Assembly (NCBI GenBank): GCA_031266295.1 | Contig: JAISBH010000207.1 | Span: 1 to 7,935, forward strand | Source: Oscillospiraceae bacterium | Lineage (GTDB): Bacteria; Bacillota; Clostridia; Christensenellales; Aristaeellaceae | Direction of reading: 5' to 3' | DNA: 7,935 nt | Shown here: positions 1 through 4,853 of the stretch, piece after piece | How the letters are laid out: every line of letters begins with the position of its first letter | Numbering within the stretch: the first letter of the stretch is position 1 | Translations under genes and position numbers: made by a program | The notes under the pieces: generated by a model | Database searches by the model: none | Told to the model about the DNA's origin: nothing | What the model saw: only the letters and a program-made list of their open reading frames with translations

Positions 1-373
1 GCAGAACCCGGTCACATAACGATCACCAGAAAAATCGCACCTGCTACTACATACACCATCTATTTCCAAGTTGTCAATAGTCTACAAGCTTAATCGATTA
101 CAAAATTTGAAGTCTAAAATTTAAGAATAGATGACAGTCATGCAATTACTATAAGCGGCCTGTTGAGCTGTAACTGCCCTCAGCCTAAAATTTTTACAGC
201 CGAGCCGCCGATTCCAAATTTAAGAATTTTCGATACTATTCGACCGCCTGCAATTGATTTTTCTCGGACGAGACGAGGTTTTTTGACATAAAGCCATCCG
301 AAAATCGGTTTCAGAGGCACAAAACAGCCTCAAGCATCTCGAATTTGGAATTGCTGAATAAGTTTGAATAACA
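1..373. other. AT-rich non-coding leader upstream of the atp operon
   Basis: No credible gene is visible on either strand. The stretch is AT-rich compared with the GC-rich genes downstream and has frequent stops. It contains a 12-base motif, AAATTTAAGAAT, twice (117-128 and 216-227). A 10-base inverted pair is also present: ATTCCAAATT at 211-220 and AATTTGGAAT at 342-351. No atpI gene is seen before subunit a. The AT-richness next to the promoter could act as an upstream activating region or carry operators, but no known regulator site is recognised. Confidence 0.6.
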
Positions 374-402
374 TTGACGGCTATCCGGCATAGAGTTACA
401 AT
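374..402 (+). promoter_or_regulatory. Sigma-A-type promoter of the atp operon
   Basis: TTGACG at 374-379 and TACAAT at 397-402 are separated by exactly 17 bases. Each differs from the housekeeping consensus (TTGACA, TATAAT) by one base. An AT-rich stretch lies just upstream. Transcription would begin near 409 and give a leader of about 70 bases before the TTG start of atpB. This is the best promoter match in the window, and its position fits the only long operon. Confidence 0.65.
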
Positions 403-444
403 AGCGGGAATCGGATGGCCGGATTATGCCATGCGTGTTTTCGT

Positions 445-460
445 ACGCGCGTTCGCGCGT
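445..460 (+). promoter_or_regulatory. GC hairpin in the atpB 5' leader
   Basis: ACGCGC (445-450) and GCGCGT (455-460) form a perfect six-pair stem with a GTTC loop. It ends 7 bases before the Shine-Dalgarno sequence at 468-475. It lies inside the predicted leader RNA, so it could protect the 5' end or tune translation. It has no U-tract long enough to be a terminator. Confidence 0.4.
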
Positions 461-467
461 TTCCCCT

Positions 468-484
468 GGAGGTGAGCGTGGTTG
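468..484 (+). promoter_or_regulatory. Shine-Dalgarno and TTG start of atpB
   Basis: GGAGGTGA at 468-475 is a near-perfect ribosome binding site, 6 bases before TTG at 482-484. The first in-frame ATG (500) lies about 24 bases from the site, too far for normal initiation. This supports the rare TTG start. Confidence 0.65.
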
Positions 485-1165
485 CCTGACGTATCCATCA
501 TGCCCGAACCATTCCGCATAGGCGCGGTCAACGTTGGCCAGTCGGTGATAGTCGCCTGGCTGGTTATCGCGCTGCTCATAATACTTATGATAATCGGTCG
601 AACTAGAATCAGCCGGTTCAGCGGCGCGCCAAAGGGATTCCAAGCGTTCTGCGAACTGATAGTGGGCGGGATGCGTGACTTCGCGAAAGGGCAGCTGGGC
701 GAAGCGCATGTTCCGACACGTGGCGCCGCAGATATCGCCGCTCCGGCGGTGTTCACGTTGATGGTCTATGTGTTCGCGACCACCATTGTCGAACTGTTCG
801 GCCTGCCTCCGGCCACCGACGACATTAACTGCACGCTCGCGCTGGGATTATGCGCGTTCATAACCGTGAACGTCACCGCCATACGCGTCAAGGGTCTTAA
901 GGGCCGCGCGCTGGCATGGACCCGCCCGATGACCGGCGTCGCGCCGATACGCATACTGACGGACTGCATCACGCCGTTCTCAATGGCCATACGCCTGTTC
1001 GCGAACGTGCTGGCGGGCGGGGTCATAATGAAACTGCTGTATGCCGCCGTTCCCGTGCTGATTCCCGCCGCGCTGGGCGCGTATTTCAACGTGCTGCACG
1101 TGGGCATCCAAACGTTTGTGTTCGGCCTGCTCCCGCTGATGTATATCGGCGAGGCGGTTGAATAG
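482..1165 (+). CDS. atpB: F1Fo ATP synthase subunit a
   Basis: This is the membrane stator subunit that provides the two half-channels for ions crossing the c-ring. It has 227 residues, short but within the bacterial range, with hydrophobic segments near 20-40, 85-107, 117-134, 161-195 and 198-222. The family hallmark RLFAN is at 171-175, so R171 matches the essential arginine (E. coli R210). The PPATDDIN loop at 109-116 and Q210 in the last helix (E. coli Q252) are also conserved. Two channel-lining positions differ from E. coli: Glu219 aligns with G180, and His245 aligns with N203, with a histidine three residues later (H206). The start is TTG, chosen for its strong upstream ribosome site. 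It is the first gene of the operon; no atpI precedes it. The identity is secure; the start is less so. Confidence 0.93.
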   Translation: MPDVSIMPEPFRIGAVNVGQSVIVAWLVIALLIILMIIGRTRISRFSGAPKGFQAFCELIVGGMRDFAKGQLGEAHVPTRGAADIAAPAVFTLMVYVFATTIVELFGLPPATDDINCTLALGLCAFITVNVTAIRVKGLKGRALAWTRPMTGVAPIRILTDCITPFSMAIRLFANVLAGGVIMKLLYAAVPVLIPAALGAYFNVLHVGIQTFVFGLLPLMYIGEAVE

Positions 1166-1171
1166 ATTAGC

Positions 1172-1275
1172 GGGGGTTCGCCCCCTCTGTCGCTGCGGCG
1201 AGCCCCCTCTGTCGCCCCAGCGACAAAGGGGTTAACTTAACCTGTCGCCTATGGCGACAGAGGGGGCGTTCCCCC
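1172..1275 (+). repeat. Hairpin-packed inverted-repeat element between atpB and atpE
   Basis: The ends form a 22-base terminal inverted repeat, 1172-1193 against 1254-1275, matching at all but two positions (TT facing TT). Local hairpins compete with that long stem: GGGGG/CCCCC with a TTCG loop (1172-1185), GTCGC/GCGAC (1211-1224), CTGTCGCC/GGCGACAG with a TAT loop (1242-1260) and GGGGG/CCCCC (1262-1275). GGTTAA-C-TTAACC at 1230-1242 is a further palindrome. The 14-base word GCCCCCTCTGTCGC occurs twice directly (1180-1193, 1202-1215) and once inverted (1254-1267). The core 1181-1201 recurs exactly at 7589-7609 and 7834-7854, so this belongs to a dispersed family. It is transcribed within the operon and could affect the a-to-c expression ratio. 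Confidence 0.75.
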
Positions 1276-1296
1276 AGCAGGTACAATCCAACGAAG

Positions 1297-1312
1297 GGAG
1301 ATGGTTCGCGTG
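1297..1312 (+). promoter_or_regulatory. Ribosome site that decides the atpE start
   Basis: The only Shine-Dalgarno-like sequence is AAGGGAG at 1294-1300, containing GGAG at 1297-1300. It directly abuts ATG 1301, leaving no spacer. GTG at 1310, in the same frame, has a 9-base spacer and is the better start. Confidence 0.5.
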
Positions 1313-1549
1313 CCGGTATTGGGACTAATCGCGATAGGAGCGGGGATGTACGGCCTGGCGGCGTGCGGGGTTGGCATAGGCATGGGTATATCCACCGCCC
1401 ACGCGGTAGACGCGCTTGCCCGGCAGCCGGAGGCGTCCGGCAAGATCAACTCGGCGCTGATGATCGGCATGATTATGATGGAGACCGTGGCCATATATGG
1501 GCTGCTGGTATCCATACTGCTGATATTCGTATTGGGCGGGCGCGCTTGA
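1310..1549 (+). CDS. atpE: F1Fo ATP synthase subunit c (rotor ring)
   Basis: This small two-helix proteolipid assembles into the rotating c-ring and carries ions through a conserved carboxylate. From GTG 1310 it has 79 residues (82 from ATG 1301). Helix 1 holds the glycine-rich packing motif (G20, G22, G24, G26). The polar loop ARQPEASGK is at 37-45, and helix 2 carries the ion-binding glutamate E58 in MMETVAIYG. The sodium ligand Gln of Ilyobacter-type rings aligns with M25, and the residues after the glutamate are Thr and Val rather than Ser and Thr. A proton-coupled ring is therefore more likely. It lies between the 1172-1275 repeat and atpF. Six of its ten isoleucines use ATA. The family is certain; the start is inferred from ribosome-site spacing. 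Confidence 0.94.
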   Translation: MPVLGLIAIGAGMYGLAACGVGIGMGISTAHAVDALARQPEASGKINSALMIGMIMMETVAIYGLLVSILLIFVLGGRA

Positions 1550-1565
1550 CGGAGGTTGTTCCTTA

Positions 1566-2045
1566 ATGGCTGAGATGTTCAACCCGGTATCGATCGCGCT
1601 GCATATGCTCAACGCGGCGATACTGGGAACGGCGATGTATTTCCTGTTGTATAGACCAGTGCGCGCGTTCATGCTCAAGCGGCAGAACGCCGTGCAATCG
1701 CAGATCGACGACGCCGCGTCAATGAGGGCGAAGGCCGCCGAGCTTCAGCGCGACAGTGAGCGCTTAATCGAAGACGCTCAGCGCAAGGCCGCCGAGACCA
1801 TCGCCCAAAGCGCGGAGACGGCCGAACGCCGCGCCGCCGAGATCACCGAGCGCGCTCAGGACGAGATAAAGCGCGCCCGCGCCAGCGCGGAGGCCGATAT
1901 TGAGAAGATGCGCATCCAGGCGCAGGAAGCGCTGCGCGATCAAGCCGCCGATCTCGCCGTGCAGATGGCCGAGAAGTTGATCGGACGCGGCATTACAGGC
2001 GAGGATCATACGCGTTTGGTCGGCGCGTTGATCGAGAGGTTGTGA
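1566..2045 (+). CDS. atpF: F1Fo ATP synthase subunit b (peripheral stalk)
   Basis: This stator-stalk subunit holds the alpha/beta head still while the rotor turns. At 159 residues it has the normal length for the family. There is one N-terminal membrane helix (about 9-29), the LLYRPVRAFM junction, and then a long charged coiled coil rich in Ala, Glu, Arg and Lys (about 33-135). The C-terminal DLAVQMAEKLIGR segment (128-140) is the region that contacts delta in this family. GGAGG at 1551-1555 lies 10 bases before the ATG, 16 bases after the atpE stop. A single full-length b gene suggests a homodimer, not a b/b' pair. It is not fused to delta, unlike the b-delta fusion known from mycobacteria. 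Its normal delta-binding partner exists here only as a domain on alpha. Confidence 0.95.
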   Translation: MAEMFNPVSIALHMLNAAILGTAMYFLLYRPVRAFMLKRQNAVQSQIDDAASMRAKAAELQRDSERLIEDAQRKAAETIAQSAETAERRAAEITERAQDEIKRARASAEADIEKMRIQAQEALRDQAADLAVQMAEKLIGRGITGEDHTRLVGALIERL

Positions 2046-2052
2046 GCGGCGT

Positions 2053-2268
2053 ATGAAGGCCGGGATCATCAGAACGGCATTACCGCTGACCGCGGAGCAA
2101 CGCGCCCTGTTGCGCGGGAGGTTCGAGGCGAAGCTGGGTCAGCCGCTGGATCTACGCGAGGTGGTCGAACCGTCGCTGATCGGCGGCGTCGCCGTCGATA
2201 TCAACGGCGTCACATACGACGGATCGATCCGCGCGGCGCTTGAGGCGGCGTCCCGCGATCTGCACAAC
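2053..2268 (+). other. Truncated delta (OSCP) domain encoded at the 5' end of atpA
   Basis: This segment encodes residues 1-72 of the fusion. It aligns from memory with the last roughly 70 residues of E. coli delta: the stretch with LSEQQL, then KSVMAGV, then IDGSVRGRLE. The delta N-terminal six-helix domain (about 105 residues), which binds the alpha N-termini, is missing. Frame and base composition run smoothly into alpha with no stop, so this looks like a true fusion rather than a sequencing artefact. Confidence 0.85.
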
Positions 2269-3846
2269 ATGGAACCTATCCGCAGCCTGGACGGCCAGCC
2301 GCCAGGCGTTGATCTCACATCCGTCGGCGCCGCGCTGCGGGATCGATTGAGCGGGATTAAGCCGGCGGCGATAATGCGCGGCACGGGCAAGGTACTCAAG
2401 ACCGGCGACGGCGTAACGACGGTATCCGGATTGTCCGGCTGCCGTTTGAACGAGATGGTCGAGTTCGAAGGCGGCGGCTACGGCATTGCTATGAACCTTG
2501 AGGAGGACTCCGTCGGGATCGTTATGCTGGGCGACGACACGGGAATATCCGACGGCCAGCGCGCGTGGGGTACGGGGCAGGTGCTGTCAGTGCCGACGGG
2601 CGATGAACTGCTGGGCCGCGTGATCGACCCGCTGGGCGTGCCGCTGGACGGCGGACTGCCCATCCACTCGCTGGGATTGCGCCCCATCGAAGCGCCCGCG
2701 CCGTCCGTGCTGGCGCGCAAGCCTGTATCCCGCCCGCTGGAAACGGGGCTGGTCTCCATCGACGCGATGATCCCGATAGGCAAGGGCCAGCGTGAGTTGA
2801 TCATAGGCGACAGGCAAACGGGCAAGACGACGATCGCGATCGACGCTATCATCAACCAGAAGGGCAAGGACATAGCCTGTTTCTATGTGGCGATAGGGCA
2901 GAAGGCTTCATCGGTCGCACAGATTGTCGAATTGCTGCGCTCTCGCGGCGCGATGGATTACACATGCGTGGTGTGCGCCACGGCCTCCGACTCGCCGACG
3001 ATGCAGTATATCGCGCCGTACAGCGCGTGCGCGATGGCCGAGCGGCGCATGGCCGACGGCGGCGACGCGCTGATCGTCTATGATGATTTGAGCAAGCACG
3101 CGGTCACATACCGCACGCTGTCGCTGCTGCTAAGAAGGCCGCCTGGCCGCGAGGCTTATCCAGGCGATGTGTTCTACTTGCACGCCAGGCTGCTGGAACG
3201 CGCCGCGCAGCTGTCCGACGAGCATGGCGGCGGGTCGCTGACCGCGTTGCCCATCATCGAGACGCAGGGCGGCGATATATCCGCCTACATCCCAACTAAC
3301 GTGATATCGATCACCGACGGGCAGATATTCCTCGACGCGGAACTGTTTCGCGAGGGACATAGGCCAGCCGTGAACAGTGGGCTGTCGGTATCGCGAGTGG
3401 GTGGCGCGGCACAGACCCAGGCGATGCGCAAGGCCGTCGGTCAGCTGCGTCTGGAACTGGCGCAGTATCGCGAGATGCAGGTGTTCTCTCGCTTCTCATC
3501 GGATATGGATAAGTCCACGAAGGATATGCTGATGCGCGGCGAGCGTCTCGACGCGATGCTATGCCAAGATGCGCACGCGCCGCTGTCCGAGCAGGCGCAG
3601 GCCGCGATGCTGTTCACACTGACCCGAGGATTGCTGCCCAAGGACATACCGCTGGACACGCTGGAGCGCTGGAAGCGATCCTACCCCGGCTTCCTGAACA
3701 CATACTACGCCGCGCTGATGAAGCGACTCGAGTCGGGCAAGCGGATTGAGGAAATCGATGAGGAAGACCTGCGCGCCGCCGCTGCGGAATGGATGCGCGA
3801 GGAAGAACTGAACGCCAATGGGGCCGTCAAGAAGGCGGGATACTGA
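2053..3846 (+). CDS. atpA: Fusion of delta C-terminal domain and ATP synthase subunit alpha
   Basis: The protein has 597 residues; alpha is usually about 500. Residues about 4-70 resemble the C-terminal domain of the delta/OSCP subunit: PLTAEQ (11-16), VVEPSLIGGVAV (37-48) and YDGSIRAALE (55-64) match the family's LS-EQ, DPSLIGG and DGSVR-RL patterns. A linker (about 71-87) leads into a normal alpha chain from about 88. This shows the beta-barrel start TGKVLKTGDGVTTVSGL, the Walker A motif GDRQTGKT (252-259), YDDLSK (343-348), RRPPGREAYPGDVFYLH (361-377) and the arginine finger R448 in SVSRVGGAAQ. The alpha site binds nucleotide without catalysing. The gene starts 7 bases after atpF with only a weak ribosome site (GAGAGG at 2034-2039), suggesting coupled translation. 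Internal ATG 2269 (M73) would yield a near-standard alpha but lacks an obvious ribosome site. Confidence 0.95.
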   Translation: MKAGIIRTALPLTAEQRALLRGRFEAKLGQPLDLREVVEPSLIGGVAVDINGVTYDGSIRAALEAASRDLHNMEPIRSLDGQPPGVDLTSVGAALRDRLSGIKPAAIMRGTGKVLKTGDGVTTVSGLSGCRLNEMVEFEGGGYGIAMNLEEDSVGIVMLGDDTGISDGQRAWGTGQVLSVPTGDELLGRVIDPLGVPLDGGLPIHSLGLRPIEAPAPSVLARKPVSRPLETGLVSIDAMIPIGKGQRELIIGDRQTGKTTIAIDAIINQKGKDIACFYVAIGQKASSVAQIVELLRSRGAMDYTCVVCATASDSPTMQYIAPYSACAMAERRMADGGDALIVYDDLSKHAVTYRTLSLLLRRPPGREAYPGDVFYLHARLLERAAQLSDEHGGGSLTALPIIETQGGDISAYIPTNVISITDGQIFLDAELFREGHRPAVNSGLSVSRVGGAAQTQAMRKAVGQLRLELAQYREMQVFSRFSSDMDKSTKDMLMRGERLDAMLCQDAHAPLSEQAQAAMLFTLTRGLLPKDIPLDTLERWKRSYPGFLNTYYAALMKRLESGKRIEEIDEEDLRAAAAEWMREEELNANGAVKKAGY

Positions 3847-3848
3847 CC

Positions 3849-4724
3849 GTGGGCGCGCTACAGGATATCCGGCATCACCGCAAGGTAGTGGAGGACACGC
3901 GCAAGATCACCCGCGCGATGTACCTTATCGCGTCCGCGAAGATGAAGCGAGCGATGCGTATGCACGACCAGAACGAACGCTCGTTCGAACGCACGCGCTC
4001 AAACATCCGATTCATACTGGAGAGCATACACACGCCGACAAGCAACCCATTCTTTAGGCCTCACGGCGAGCGGACGGCGTACCTGGTAATCGCGGGCGAT
4101 AAGGGATTGTGCGGCGGGTACAATCACGAGGCGCTGCGGCTGGCCGAATCCACGATTGAACAAACCCCGCCCGATAAGCGATCGCTGTTCACGATAGGGC
4201 ACATGGCCGCCGACCATTTCATACGCAAGGGTCAGCATCCGGACGTGCAGTATTCGCACGTGATACAGGATCCCACGCTGCGCAACGCGCGGGAGATCAC
4301 GACCGAGCTGTGTTATCTGTTCAGCGAGGACGCGCTGGACAACGTATATGTTGTATACACCCAACTGCGCAATGGTTCGATACTGACGCCGACGGCGCGC
4401 CGCCTGCTACCTGTGTTCCATGAAGATTTTATGGACGCCGCGCCGATTGAGACTCCCGTTCATGGGCTGATGTACCATCCGTCGCGGTTCGAGGCGCTAG
4501 ATATGATGGTGAAGCACTATTTGATCGGATGGGTATATTCCGCGCTGGTGCAGGCGTTCGCTGCAGAACACTTCGCGCGCATGACTGCTATGTACGCCGC
4601 CACCCGTAACGCCGACGAGATGCTAACCCGGCTGAATATTCAATGGGGTCACGCCCGTCAGGCCGCCATTACTCAGGAACTGACGGAGATCGTCGCGGGC
4701 GCTGAGGGCGGATTCAGGGGTTAA
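3849..4724 (+). CDS. atpG: F1Fo ATP synthase subunit gamma
   Basis: This is the central rotor shaft, whose coiled coil turns inside the alpha/beta hexamer. From GTG 3849 it has 291 residues, a typical length. The N-terminal helix carries TRKITRAMYLIASAKMKRA (17-35), matching the family's TxKITxAMxxVAASK pattern. GDKGLCGGYN (83-92) is the family signature, and the C-terminal helix ends with ARQAAITQELTEIVAGA (269-285). The frame is open back to ATG 3789, but that would overlap atpA by 58 bases and add 20 unconserved residues. GTG 3849 puts the conserved helix at the N-terminus, 2 bases after the atpA stop, with AAGGCGG about 10 bases upstream. The usual Asn before the C-terminal ARQ motif appears as Gly (G267). 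Confidence 0.95.
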   Translation: MGALQDIRHHRKVVEDTRKITRAMYLIASAKMKRAMRMHDQNERSFERTRSNIRFILESIHTPTSNPFFRPHGERTAYLVIAGDKGLCGGYNHEALRLAESTIEQTPPDKRSLFTIGHMAADHFIRKGQHPDVQYSHVIQDPTLRNAREITTELCYLFSEDALDNVYVVYTQLRNGSILTPTARRLLPVFHEDFMDAAPIETPVHGLMYHPSRFEALDMMVKHYLIGWVYSALVQAFAAEHFARMTAMYAATRNADEMLTRLNIQWGHARQAAITQELTEIVAGAEGGFRG

Positions 4725-4726
4725 GC

Positions 4727-4763
4727 AGCGTCAAGCCCGCATCACCGCGCTATGCTTGACGCT
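4727..4763 (+). promoter_or_regulatory. Intercistronic stem-loop after atpG
   Basis: AGCGTCAAGC (4727-4736) and GCTTGACGCT (4754-4763) form a perfect ten-pair stem with a 17-base loop, starting 3 bases after the atpG stop. No U-tract follows, so it is not an intrinsic terminator. It could stabilise processed mRNA or separate atpG from atpD expression. Confidence 0.45.
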
Positions 4764-4791
4764 CGCAAGGTTACCCCTCTGACGCTGAGGC

Positions 4792-4812
4792 GGCAGAGGA
4801 GGTTCTCCTGCC
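4792..4812 (+). promoter_or_regulatory. Second stem-loop in the atpG-atpD gap
   Basis: AGGAG (4797-4801) pairs with CTCCT (4805-4809) around a GTT loop. GGC (4792-4794) pairs with GCC (4810-4812), leaving an AG bulge. The stem hides a Shine-Dalgarno-like AGGAGG that has no start codon at a useful distance. The true atpD site at 4841-4846 is outside it. Confidence 0.35.
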
Positions 4813-4840
4813 CTTACCACCCAACCGTTCACCCCAACAC

Positions 4841-4853
4841 AGGAGGCGTTATG
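4841..4853 (+). promoter_or_regulatory. Shine-Dalgarno that decides the atpD start
   Basis: A full AGGAGG at 4841-4846 precedes ATG 4851 by 4 bases, and the protein from this ATG begins with the family's conserved first strand. The upstream in-frame ATG 4752 lies within the first stem-loop and lacks a ribosome site. Confidence 0.75.

Noticed and set aside
12..59. Minus-strand 15-residue hydrophobic peptide (MVYVVAGAIFLVIVM)
   Set aside because: It is striking for its hydrophobicity, but very short, has no clear ribosome site, and a stop codon immediately precedes it. Too little to call a gene.
262..287. Intrinsic terminator ending in a T-run (277-284)
   Set aside because: The stem is only about four pairs (CTCG/CGAG), too weak for a confident terminator.
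283..288. Perfect TTGACA as a promoter -35
   Set aside because: No acceptable -10 sequence lies 16-18 bases downstream. The 374-402 pair is much better.
311..1107. Long minus-strand open frames opposite atpB and elsewhere in the operon
   Set aside because: They are antisense shadows of clearly conserved genes, typical of GC-rich coding DNA, with low-complexity products.
1301..1309. ATG 1301 as the atpE start
   Set aside because: The Shine-Dalgarno sequence touches this ATG with no spacer, while GTG 1310 has 9 bases. The difference is three residues and not fully settled.
3789..3848. 20-residue N-terminal extension of gamma overlapping atpA
   Set aside because: It would overlap atpA by 58 bases. 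The conserved gamma helix starts right after GTG 3849, and the extra residues are only the alternate-frame reading of the alpha C-terminus.
4752..4850. 33-residue N-terminal extension of beta
   Set aside because: ATG 4752 lies in a stem-loop, lacks a ribosome site, and the extension has no family resemblance. ATG 4851 has AGGAGG and begins at the conserved first strand.
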